This document shows, piece after piece, positions 26,333-34,696 of a stretch of 64,000 nucleotides of DNA. The DNA comes from Chryseobacterium suipulveris (GTDB lineage Bacteria > Bacteroidota > Bacteroidia > Flavobacteriales > Weeksellaceae). Within the stretch, counting starts at the first letter, position 1. Each line of letters starts with the position of its first letter. The position numbers and the translations under genes are program-made. Under the pieces are notes generated by a model, which was given only the letters and a program-made list of their open reading frames with translations, did no database searches and was not told the origin of the DNA. The DNA lies in contig NZ_CP094532.1 of NCBI RefSeq assembly GCF_022811685.1, positions 2,133,501 through 2,197,500 on the forward strand. Direction: 5' to 3'.

Positions 26333-27613
26333 ATGATTAATTACGTAAGCGCTGAAGAAGCCGTATCGTTGGTTAAAAGTGGCGACAGAATTTTCGGACA
26401 CGGCAGTGCGTGTACCCCAAATCTTTTCTACGATGAACTCGCAAAGCAATCTTCGCGGCTGAAAGATGTGGAGCTCGTCTCGATCACGCAACAAGGCAAT
26501 GTGGAAATCGCAAAACCTGAGTATAAAGACAGTTTCTTTGTGAAGTCGCTTTTCACTTCTACTCCGGTTCGTGAAGCGGTAAACAGCGAGAGAGGGGATT
26601 TTGTGCCGATCTTTTTGAGTGAAATCCCTTTCCTTTTCAAAAACGGAATCCTTCCGCTGGATGTGGCAATGGTGACGGTTTCACCACCCGACAGTCACGG
26701 TTACTGCTCGTTGGGAACTTCGGTGGACGTGGCGAGAGGAGCGGTAGATACTGCAAAAAAAATCATCGCAATCGTAAATCCGAAAATGCCGAGAACTCAC
26801 GGCGACGGAATGATCCACTACAGCAGAATCCACAAAATGGTTTGGAATGATGAGGAGTTGATGACCTTAGATTACGGCGCGAAAGTAACCGATATCGAAA
26901 TGCAGATCGGTAAAAACGTAGCCGAACTTGTTGACGACAAGGCGACATTACAAATGGGAATCGGAACTATTCCTGATGCGGTTTTGAAATGTCTCGGAAA
27001 CCACAAAGACCTCGGAGTACATACGGAAATGTTGAGCGACGGTATTATCGATTTGATTCTAAACGACGTGGTGAACAATAAATTCAAAGGAACCCACCTG
27101 AACAGAACCATTACGAGTTTCTGTTTCGGAACGAAAAAGCTGTACGATTTTGTGGACAACAATCCTTCCATCGCGTTTATGGATGTGCAGCACGTGAACT
27201 TCCCGATCAATATTATGAAGAACAAGAAAATGCACGCCATCAATTCTGCAATCGAAATCGATTTGACGGGACAGGTTTGTGCTGACTCGATCGGAACTTA
27301 CCAGTTCTCGGGAATCGGCGGACAAATGGACTTCATGCGTGGAGCCGCACTTTCAGAAGGCGGAAAACCAATTATGGCAATCTCGTCCCGAACCAACAAA
27401 GGCGTTCCGAGAATCGTTCCTTTCCTGAAACAAGGAGCGGGAGTGGTGACGACGAGAGGACACATTCATTACGTTTGTACCGAGTACGGAACCGTAAACC
27501 TTTACGGAAAGAGTTTAAGGGAACGTGCAAAAGCACTCATCGGAATTGCGCATCCGGATGACAGAGAAGCGCTTGACAGAGCAGCTTTTGAAAGGTTTAA
27601 ATGTGAGCTTTAG
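26333..27613 (+). CDS. Acetyl-CoA hydrolase/transferase family (4-hydroxybutyrate CoA-transferase-like)
   Basis: The product has 426 residues and transfers CoA between carboxylic acids or hydrolyses acyl-CoA. It shows the N-terminal VKSGDRIFGHGSACTP, VTVSPPDSHGYCSLG near 113 and LQMGIGTIPDAVL near 203. The catalytic-Glu region SAIEIDLTGQVCADS is near 305, and SGIGGQMDFMRGA, typical of the family, follows. Its place next to hmgA suggests it handles acetoacetate or another ring-cleavage product. A terminator follows. Confidence 0.87.
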   Translation: MINYVSAEEAVSLVKSGDRIFGHGSACTPNLFYDELAKQSSRLKDVELVSITQQGNVEIAKPEYKDSFFVKSLFTSTPVREAVNSERGDFVPIFLSEIPFLFKNGILPLDVAMVTVSPPDSHGYCSLGTSVDVARGAVDTAKKIIAIVNPKMPRTHGDGMIHYSRIHKMVWNDEELMTLDYGAKVTDIEMQIGKNVAELVDDKATLQMGIGTIPDAVLKCLGNHKDLGVHTEMLSDGIIDLILNDVVNNKFKGTHLNRTITSFCFGTKKLYDFVDNNPSIAFMDVQHVNFPINIMKNKKMHAINSAIEIDLTGQVCADSIGTYQFSGIGGQMDFMRGAALSEGGKPIMAISSRTNKGVPRIVPFLKQGAGVVTTRGHIHYVCTEYGTVNLYGKSLRERAKALIGIAHPDDREALDRAAFERFKCEL

Positions 27614-27626
27614 TTTTTTCATAAAT

Positions 27627-27658
27627 AATCCCGGAAGATCATTCTCCGGGATTTTTTC
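27627..27658 (+). terminator. Intrinsic terminator after the CoA-transferase gene
   Basis: AATCCCGGA and TCCGGGATT pair perfectly around a 9-nt loop, followed by TTTTT. Confidence 0.87.
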
Positions 27659-27727
27659 TTACGGATTGAAAATAGGACTTTAAACTTCTTTAGTTTTATT
27701 TATCTTTATTCAACCAAATTCAGATGA

Positions 27728-28310
27728 ATGAACGATTTTGAAAATTTGATGAATTTTGCCCAGAAAGAATTCAGCTTCAACGAAAATGAAATCCGAATGA
27801 TTGGCAATTTTTTCCAGAAGGAAACTTTCAAAAAAAAATGAAACCATTTTACATGCGGCTGAAATTTGCCAAAAGATATACTTCGTCAACAATGTAATTT
27901 TGCGAACATTCCACACCAATCAGAACGGACAGAAATTTACCCGTCTGATTGTCCCCGAAAATAATTTCTGCACGATTCTGCTCAGTTTTTTCCGAAAAAA
28001 TCGAAAGTCCCGCTACAATTCAGGCGTTGGAAAACATTGAAGCAATAAGCATAAAACAGGGAGATTTTCAGGACTTCATTGCCAAATCTACCAACGCGAA
28101 AAATATGTACACCAAGATCTGGAGGATTTTCAGAATTACCAAATCCGAAGAATTGAGTTTCTCACCCAATTTACACCGCAGGAAAAAGTAGAAATCTTTC
28201 TGAAAGAAAACAGCGAGTGGAAAACCCGGCTGAAAGACAAAATCAACGCGTCGTATCTGCAGATCACGCCCGAAACCTACTCGCGATGCAAGAAGATTGT
28301 AAAATCCTGA
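27728..28310 (+). pseudogene. Crp/Fnr-family transcriptional regulator with three frameshifts
   Basis: The joined frames read MNDFENLMNFAQKEFSFNEN, NETILHAAEICQKIYFVNN, GQKFTRLIVPENNFCTILLS, IESPATIQALENIEAISIKQ, DFQDFIAKSTNAKNMYTK, QIRRIEFLTQFTPQEKVEIF and ITPETYSRCKKIVKS. This is a cyclic-nucleotide-binding-type regulator with a short C-terminal helix-turn-helix. Lesions are an A9 run (27830-27838) where eight would keep frame, a T6 run (27986-27991) where five would, and a lost base near 28118. It sits between the CoA-transferase gene and hppD, so it may once have controlled the cluster. Confidence 0.8.
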
Positions 28311-28407
28311 GCGGATGAGTGCGTTTAATTTTTGTGACTTCAACCTTTAACAAAACGCAAAATTTTTCTTATCTTGGCGAAAGTAAATTTCTTATAAAAA
28401 AAGTATA

Positions 28408-29538
28408 ATGTCAACACTCACTTTCGCTGAAAAAATCGCACAGGCAGAGAATTTCCTGCCCATCAATGGAACGGACTACATCGAATTCTATGTCGGAAAC
28501 GCAAAACAGGCAGCACATTACTACAAAACCGCGTTCGGTTTTCAGTCGGTTGCTTATGCAGGTCCCGAAACCGGAGTTCGCGACCGCGCTTCCTATGTTG
28601 TGCAACAAGGGAAAATCCGTTTGGTTTTAACTTCAGGTTTAAAGTCGGATTCACCGATTTGCGAGCACCAGAAAAAACATGGCGACGGTGTGAAAATCCT
28701 TGCACTTTGGGTAGATGACGCCTATTCTGCATTTGAGGAAACCGTAAAACGTGGCGGAAAACCTTACATGGAGCCAAAAACCATCACCGATGAATTTGGC
28801 GAGGTGCGCATGTCGGGAATCTATACTTACGGTGAAACCGTGCACATGTTTATCGAAAGAAAAAACTACACCGGACCTTTTATGCCCGGTTACGAAAAAT
28901 GGGAAAGCGACTACAATCCATCCGATGTGGGACTTCTGTATGTTGATCACTGCGTAGGAAACGTGGGTTGGGACAGAATGCTTCCTGTGGTAAAATGGTA
29001 CGAAGATGTGATGGGGTTTGTAAACATCCTGAGTTTTGACGACAAGCAAATCAACACCGAATATTCCGCTTTGATGTCGAAAGTGATGAGTAACGGAAAC
29101 GGTTACGCAAAATTCCCGATCAACGAACCCGCCGAAGGAAAGAAAAAATCCCAGGTTGAGGAATACCTTGACTTCTACGAAGAAGAAGGAGTTCAACACA
29201 TCGCGGTTGCAACTAAAGACATCATCAAAACCGTGACTGAACTGAAAGCAAGAGGTGTAGAATTTTTGTCGGCTCCACCTGAAGCTTACTACGAAATGAT
29301 TCCTGAACGAGTGGGTGAAATCGACGAAGACATCAAAAAACTTGCAGACCTTGGAATTTTGGTGGATTGCGACGAGGAAGGTTACCTGCTCCAGATTTTC
29401 ACCAAACCGGTTGAAGACCGACCTACCCTTTTCTACGAAATCATCGAGAGACACGGCGCACAAAGTTTCGGCGCTGGAAACTTCAAGGCGCTGTTTGAAG
29501 CACTGGAAAGAGAACAGGCGAAAAGAGGGAATCTTTAA
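28408..29538 (+). CDS. hppD: 4-hydroxyphenylpyruvate dioxygenase
   Basis: The product has 376 residues and converts 4-hydroxyphenylpyruvate to homogentisate. Two vicinal-oxygen-chelate domains are seen: the N-terminal one with YIEFYVGNAKQAAHYYKTAFG near 24, and the catalytic one with DHCVGNVGWDRMLPVVKWYE near 180. Metal ligands fall at H (VDHCVG), H (GVQHIAVATKD) and E (GYLLQIFTKPVEDRPTLFYE). The C-terminal helix GNFKALFEALEREQAKRG is complete. It feeds hmgA and is followed by a small secreted-protein gene and fahA. Confidence 0.96.
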   Translation: MSTLTFAEKIAQAENFLPINGTDYIEFYVGNAKQAAHYYKTAFGFQSVAYAGPETGVRDRASYVVQQGKIRLVLTSGLKSDSPICEHQKKHGDGVKILALWVDDAYSAFEETVKRGGKPYMEPKTITDEFGEVRMSGIYTYGETVHMFIERKNYTGPFMPGYEKWESDYNPSDVGLLYVDHCVGNVGWDRMLPVVKWYEDVMGFVNILSFDDKQINTEYSALMSKVMSNGNGYAKFPINEPAEGKKKSQVEEYLDFYEEEGVQHIAVATKDIIKTVTELKARGVEFLSAPPEAYYEMIPERVGEIDEDIKKLADLGILVDCDEEGYLLQIFTKPVEDRPTLFYEIIERHGAQSFGAGNFKALFEALEREQAKRGNL

Positions 29539-29568
29539 TCCAAAAACCGTTTTAATCTACCATTCTTA

Positions 29569-30030
29569 ATGAAGAAGAAGCTTTTCGCGTTCACACTTTT
29601 TTTACTCTTTTTCGGTTTAAAGGCGCAGTATGCATCGTTAAATGAAATCCTTAACCGGCTTGAAGAAAGACGCGGCATTAAACAGGATCTGCAGAACATC
29701 AACCTTGACGACACCAAGTTTGTTTTGATCAAAGATTTCGCCGACCATACCGAAAGAAACTTCATCGTGTTGAAAGGAAACAAGGCGACCTACGTGGAAA
29801 TGTTTGACGACAAATCCAACGGAGAAACCACTTCGAATGTCTTTTCCGGCGATGTGGTGCGGTCCAAACACAATATCATCTCATTAAGAGCTGATAAGCT
29901 GGAAGGTCAGAAAATTCCGATTCCGGTAACCAAGACTCTGCTTCTGACAAAACAGAAAAAAATCGTTTACCTGATCGACGTCAATTCCAAAGAACGGTGG
30001 ATTGAGGAAAGTGCGGTTAACAGAAAATAA
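29569..30030 (+). CDS. Secreted protein of unknown function
   Basis: The product has 153 residues, with a signal peptide about 1-20 (MKKKLFAFTLFLLFFGLKAQ) and cleavage near AQ. The mature part is charged (LNRLEERRGIKQDLQNINLD, FADHTERNFIVLKG) without a recognised domain. It lies 30 bp after hppD and 60 bp before fahA, so it probably travels in the same transcript as the tyrosine genes, yet it is not a known enzyme of that pathway. Confidence 0.65.
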   Translation: MKKKLFAFTLFLLFFGLKAQYASLNEILNRLEERRGIKQDLQNINLDDTKFVLIKDFADHTERNFIVLKGNKATYVEMFDDKSNGETTSNVFSGDVVRSKHNIISLRADKLEGQKIPIPVTKTLLLTKQKKIVYLIDVNSKERWIEESAVNRK

Positions 30031-30090
30031 GTCCCAAAAAGGTTCAGTCCTGTTCAGTGGGATTGAACCTTCAACTTTAAATAAACAATT

Positions 30091-31338
30091 ATGAAATCTT
30101 TCGTGAATTATCCTGAAAATTCAGATTTTTCAATCCATAATATTCCTTTTGGTGTTGCAGTATTTAACAAAGAATATATCGCCTGCTGTACAAGAATTGG
30201 CGATATGGTGATTGATTTGGCAACACTTTACGACTATGGTTTTTTTGACGATATCGAAGGTTTGGACGACAATGTTTTCGAGGCCTATACTTTAAACGAA
30301 TTCATCGAACTCGGAAAACCTGTTACGAATGCCGTTCGCGAGAGAATCCAGGAACTTTTGGATGAAGAGTCCAAACTGGCGAGAGACGAAAAAACCATTG
30401 AAGAGTGCTTCTATAACCTGGATCAGGTGAAAATGATGATGCCGGTTCACGTTCCGAACTATACCGATTTTTACAGCAGCATCGAGCATGCGACGAATGT
30501 GGGGAAAATGTTCCGCGATCCTGCAAACGCGCTGCTTCCGAACTGGAAACACCTTCCGGTGGGATATCACGGTAGAGCTTCGTCAATTGTGGTTTCGGGA
30601 TCTGAAATTCATCGCCCGAAAGGTCAGATGAAACCTGCAGATGCGGAAAAACCAATTTTCGGACCTTCAAAACAACTCGACTTTGAGCTGGAAATGGCAT
30701 TTATCGTCAACAAAAATACCGAGATGGGTGAAAGTATTTCAACCGCTGAAGCTGAAGACGCCATTTTCGGAATGGTTCTGTTTAATGACTGGTCTGCACG
30801 AGATATCCAGAGTTGGGAATATGTTCCGCTCGGACCGTTTCTCGGTAAAAATTTCGGAAGTTCCGTTTCACCTTGGGTGGTGACTTTGGAAGCTTTGAAT
30901 CCGTTCCGGGTTTCGTCGCCGACGCAAGACCCTGAGGTTTTGGATTATCTGAAATTTGAGGGTGACAAGAATTTCGACATCAATCTCGAAGTCTATCTGC
31001 AACCAGAAAATGGCGATGAAAACCTGATCTGCAAATCCAACTACAAATTTATGTACTGGAATATGGCACAGCAATTGGCGCACCACACCGTGAATGGCTG
31101 TAATGTGGAAGTAGGCGATATGTACGCATCGGGAACGATTTCAGGTAAAGACGAAAATTCTTTTGGTTCAATGCTCGAACTGACTTGGCGCGGACAAAAC
31201 CCATTGAAACTCAACAATAGGACTGAAAGAAAATTCATCGAAGACAATGACACGGTCATCATGCGCGGTTACGCTGAGAAAAACGGAGTCCGTGTAGGTT
31301 TCGGTGAGGTTTCAGGAAAAATCTTGCCTGCTAACTAG
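30091..31338 (+). CDS. fahA: Fumarylacetoacetase
   Basis: The product has 415 residues and hydrolyses fumarylacetoacetate to fumarate and acetoacetate, the last step of tyrosine breakdown. It shows the N-terminal domain SIHNIPFGVAVF, then the catalytic C-terminal fold with YTDFYSSIEHATNVGKMFR near 126, VGYHGRASSIVVSG near 158, DFELEMAFIV near 192 and the metal-binding FNDWSARDIQSWEYVPLGPF near 230. Maleylacetoacetate isomerase is not in this window. Confidence 0.95.
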   Translation: MKSFVNYPENSDFSIHNIPFGVAVFNKEYIACCTRIGDMVIDLATLYDYGFFDDIEGLDDNVFEAYTLNEFIELGKPVTNAVRERIQELLDEESKLARDEKTIEECFYNLDQVKMMMPVHVPNYTDFYSSIEHATNVGKMFRDPANALLPNWKHLPVGYHGRASSIVVSGSEIHRPKGQMKPADAEKPIFGPSKQLDFELEMAFIVNKNTEMGESISTAEAEDAIFGMVLFNDWSARDIQSWEYVPLGPFLGKNFGSSVSPWVVTLEALNPFRVSSPTQDPEVLDYLKFEGDKNFDINLEVYLQPENGDENLICKSNYKFMYWNMAQQLAHHTVNGCNVEVGDMYASGTISGKDENSFGSMLELTWRGQNPLKLNNRTERKFIEDNDTVIMRGYAEKNGVRVGFGEVSGKILPAN

Positions 31339-31362
31339 TACTAACAATCAAAAACTAATACA

Positions 31363-31767
31363 ATGACACAAGCAGACATTGACCAACTGACTTATAAAAT
31401 TAATGGTGCACTCATAGAAGTTCACAAAATAATGGGACCTGGGCTTTTGGAAAGTGTTTATCAAAAATGTTTGGAAGAAGAATTCAGATTGAGGGGAATT
31501 GAATTTGTTTCACAAATGAAAGTTGCCATTTCCTATAAAGGAAAAGAACTATTTTGCGATTTTTTCTGTGATTTCCTAATTGAAGACTGTATCGTGATCG
31601 AAATAAAATCGGTTTCAGAATTCAGTGATATTCATCGGGCGCAAATATTAAATTATATCAATCTGATGAAAAAACCAAAAGGAATTTTGGTTAATTTCAA
31701 TGTTAAAAATATTATGCATCAAGGACACGAAACTTATGTGAATGATTATTACAGAAGGTTGTATTAA
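31363..31767 (+). CDS. GxxExxY family protein
   Basis: The product has 134 residues and carries the family motif GPGLLESVYQKCL near residue 26. A PD-(D/E)XK-like core (FCDFFCDFLIEDCIVIEIKS) suggests a nuclease fold. Function is not established; these genes are common in Bacteroidota and often repeat-associated. It starts 25 bp after fahA. Its last codons and downstream region are duplicated about 276 bp further on. Confidence 0.75.
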   Translation: MTQADIDQLTYKINGALIEVHKIMGPGLLESVYQKCLEEEFRLRGIEFVSQMKVAISYKGKELFCDFFCDFLIEDCIVIEIKSVSEFSDIHRAQILNYINLMKKPKGILVNFNVKNIMHQGHETYVNDYYRRLY

Positions 31768-32290
31768 AGATTAAACCACAAAGTCACAAAGAATATTGTT
31801 TGATTTTTATGACTTTGCAGTTAGCAACAAAAGAATTCAAATTATTTTTCTGATGTATTTTTCAGAATTATGATGCCGGATTTTCTTTGTGACTTTGTGG
31901 TTAAAAAAAGTATAATTCTTAGTTTAGATTTTCTGACTGATTCTAAAGAATTATGACTACAAATTTTTTATTTTGTTCCTTAGTGGTTTATGGTTCTAAA
32001 TAATTAAATGTTTAAAATAAAGAATACTACAGAAAGTTGTATTAAAAATTAAAACCACAAAGTCACAAAGAATGTTTTTCATTTTTGTAATATTATCGTA
32101 AGACAAATATTTCCTCAAATCTGATTTTCTGACTTTTTTTCAGAATTTAGATTAGAGATTTCTTCTTTGTGACTTTGTGGTTAAACAGCGAAATTCTTAG
32201 TTTCGATTTTTTGACTGATTCTAAGGAATTTTAATGTCTTTTTTTCTTTGTGACTTTGTGGTTTATTCTCCTTATAAATTTGATGGTTTA
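31750..32290. repeat. Tandem duplication of the GxxExxY 3' end and downstream hairpin elements
   Basis: TACAGAAGGTTGTATTAA at 31750-31767 (end of the gene) recurs as TACAGAAAGTTGTATTAA about 276 bp later. In both copies ACCACAAAGTCACAAAGAAT follows (31775-31794 and 32054-32073), then its complement TTCTTTGTGACTTTGTGGTT (31883-31905, 32162-32185, and a third at 32244-32263), and a shared segment near 31914 and 32192 with TGACTGATTCTAA. No gene is present. Confidence 0.75.
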
Positions 32291-32295
32291 AAAAA

Positions 32296-33117
32296 ATGAA
32301 AACAATTTCCCCTAAAGATTTAAATAATTTACAACTTCAAACACTTTTGCAGACGGCGATTGCACCACGTCCGATTGCATTGGCTTCAACTGTCGATAAA
32401 GACGGAAATGTGAATTTGAGCCCGTTCAGTTTTTTCAATCTGTTCAGCTCTAATCCGCCGGTGGTGATTTTCTCGCCCGCAAGAAGAGTGCGCGACAATA
32501 CCACGAAACACACGTTAGAAAACGTTCTGGAAGTTCCCGAAGTCGTGATCGGAATTGTAAATTTCAAAATCGTGCAGCAGATTTCTTTGGCCTCAACCGA
32601 ATACGAGAAGGAAGTCAATGAGTTTACAAAATCGGGATTGACCATGAAAGAAGCCGATTTGGTAAAACCGAAACTCATCGAAGAATGCCCTGTAAATCTC
32701 GAATGTAAAGTCCTTGAAGTAAAACATTTAGGGACTGAAGGCGGCGCAGGAAATTTAGTGATTTGCGAAGTCATCAAGATTCATGTTCTCGAAGAATATC
32801 TGAACGATTCAGGGAGTCTCGACCAGCTCAAACTTGATTTGGTGGCACGTCTCGGTGGAAACTGGTACTCACGAAATAATGAGAATAACCTGTTCGAAGT
32901 TCCGAAACCTTTAGTAACAAAAGGAATCGGTTTCGATTTGTTGCCTGATGAAATCAAGTTCAGCAAAGTATTTACAGGCAACGATTTGGGAATGTTGGCC
33001 AACGTGGAACAGCTTCCAGAAGGGAATTTTTGCCCCGAAGAATCGACACACACTGAAGCGCAGAAACACCTTCTTGAAAGCAGAATCGAGGAAGCTTGGA
33101 AAACTCTCCTAAAGTAA
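32296..33117 (+). CDS. Flavin reductase family protein
   Basis: The product has 273 residues, with an FMN-binding split-barrel at the N-terminus: TAIAPRPIALASTVDKDGNV near 19 and NLSPFSFFNLFSSNPPVV near 41. Relatives use NAD(P)H to reduce FMN or act on aromatic compounds. It lies after the duplicated repeat region, facing away from fahA. A role near aromatic catabolism is possible but not shown. Confidence 0.85.
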   Translation: MKTISPKDLNNLQLQTLLQTAIAPRPIALASTVDKDGNVNLSPFSFFNLFSSNPPVVIFSPARRVRDNTTKHTLENVLEVPEVVIGIVNFKIVQQISLASTEYEKEVNEFTKSGLTMKEADLVKPKLIEECPVNLECKVLEVKHLGTEGGAGNLVICEVIKIHVLEEYLNDSGSLDQLKLDLVARLGGNWYSRNNENNLFEVPKPLVTKGIGFDLLPDEIKFSKVFTGNDLGMLANVEQLPEGNFCPEESTHTEAQKHLLESRIEEAWKTLLK

Positions 33118-33960
33118 ATCGAAATTATTATTCAAGAAAATGATTATTTCTTGAACTGCTTTTTGCAAGTCTTTTGGCATAAGATCTTCTGTCCACGGTT
33201 CCTTTGCGCCGAAAGTGTGATTGGCGTTTTCGAGAATCGCGAGCTCTGAATTTTTGCACCAATCATTGAGTAGAAAAGCTTCATTGTCTTTCACCGCTTC
33301 ATCGTCAGTTCCTTGAATTATCAAAAAAGGTTTCTCTAAATGCTGTGCTGCATACTGAATGTTGAAACGCTGTTCATTGGCTTTGTAATCTTCAAAAAAC
33401 TGGAAATAATGCGGCATCATCTGTTTTGTTCTGCCGTTTTCGGAATACATCACCCCTGATTTTTCCCACTCTTCCATTCTTTCGCCAGAAGGAAAACGGT
33501 ACCCGAAATGGCTCACTCCCGCCAAAGTTACTAACGCTTTAATTCTTTCGTCTTCAAATGCTTTGATGACAGAAATTCCGCCGCCGCGACTGTGACCGAT
33601 GATGGCGGTTTTGTTTTTGTCGATTTTCGGATTATCGTAGAAATGGTCGAGAACCGCATCGTAATCCGACATTTCCTTGGTAAAATTGTTATTTCCAAAA
33701 GCTTCAAGATCGCCAAATTCTGAGGGACTTTCCACCGTGGTTCCGTTGTGCGAGAAATTAAACTTCACAAAGAAGAAACCTGCTTCAGCAAATTTTTCCG
33801 CCATTAAATTCCATGCACCCCAATCTTTGTATCCTTTGTAACCATGGGCAAAAATCACGAGCGGGAGTTTTTCGGAAGTTTCGGGATAGAAAGCGTCTGC
33901 AAGGAAATCCTTAGTTTCAGGATTTTTGATGATGGTGTTTTTTTCTTTTACGATATTCAT
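33109..33960 (-). CDS. Alpha/beta hydrolase (dienelactone hydrolase-like)
   Basis: The product has 283 residues. LPLVIFAHGYKGYKDWGAWN near 33 provides the oxyanion hole, GHSRGGG near 122 the nucleophile Ser, QGTDDEAV near 220 the acid and NANHTFG near 247 the His of the triad. It is cytosolic with no signal peptide. Substrate unknown. Its stop overlaps the end of the convergent flavin reductase gene by 9 bp. Confidence 0.87.
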   Translation of the reverse strand: MNIVKEKNTIIKNPETKDFLADAFYPETSEKLPLVIFAHGYKGYKDWGAWNLMAEKFAEAGFFFVKFNFSHNGTTVESPSEFGDLEAFGNNNFTKEMSDYDAVLDHFYDNPKIDKNKTAIIGHSRGGGISVIKAFEDERIKALVTLAGVSHFGYRFPSGERMEEWEKSGVMYSENGRTKQMMPHYFQFFEDYKANEQRFNIQYAAQHLEKPFLIIQGTDDEAVKDNEAFLLNDWCKNSELAILENANHTFGAKEPWTEDLMPKDLQKAVQEIIIFLNNNFDLL

Positions 33961-34067
33961 GAATTAAAGATAATGAAAAAATGAAATCTTGATTTGAATC
34001 ATCTTTCGGAGATTATAAAATGTCTAATTTTATCCGAGTTAAAGTTTAACTTTATCTCATTATCACG

Positions 34068-34556
34068 ATGAAAAAAATTTATCTATTATTACTGCTTTCA
34101 TTTTCAAGTCTTGTTTTTTCTCAGAACAACGAGGTGAAATTTAATCTTGCAAAGTTGCTTGATCTAAGTTATGAAAGAAAACTTTCGCATCATTTCTCGG
34201 CGGGAATGCATCTGGGAACGGGAATTGTCAGGCAACAGGATGTGAGAAACCGTTTATTTTTAAAATCATTTGGACGGTACTATTTCTTAAACAATCAGGA
34301 TTTCAGCAAACTTTACACACAGTTTTCGGTGGTTTATTTTCACGACGAATATTTTCCTTCGAAAGATCCAAACATCAGTCATTCCGTTGGATTATACGAC
34401 GAGTTAGGAATTACAGGTGGAATAGGCTACAAGTTTTTAATCATAAAAAAATTTACGATTGATATTTATGCAGATCTCGGAATTGAGTTGCTGCATCCTA
34501 AAGCATTACTTCCACTCGTTGCCGATGGCGGATTAAATTTTGGGTACCGATTTTAG
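34068..34556 (+). CDS. Putative outer-membrane beta-barrel protein
   Basis: The product has 162 residues, with a signal peptide about 1-18 (MKKIYLLLLLSFSSLVFSQ). Alternating aromatic strands follow (FSAGMHLGTGIV, SFGRYYFLN, YTQFSVVYFHDEYF, LGITGGIGYKFLI), and it ends with a terminal aromatic GYRF. That pattern suits an eight-strand barrel, but no family name is certain. Confidence 0.6.
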   Translation: MKKIYLLLLLSFSSLVFSQNNEVKFNLAKLLDLSYERKLSHHFSAGMHLGTGIVRQQDVRNRLFLKSFGRYYFLNNQDFSKLYTQFSVVYFHDEYFPSKDPNISHSVGLYDELGITGGIGYKFLIIKKFTIDIYADLGIELLHPKALLPLVADGGLNFGYRF

Positions 34557-34696
34557 AAAATAATTAGTGCTAATATGAAATTTTTATTTTTATTTTTTTC
34601 ATACTTAATTTTCTGTTTTCCATACACTTATTGATAAAGTTCAAAATTTAAGTATAAAAACCCCTCTCTGCAAAAGAAAGGGATTTGTTTATTATT

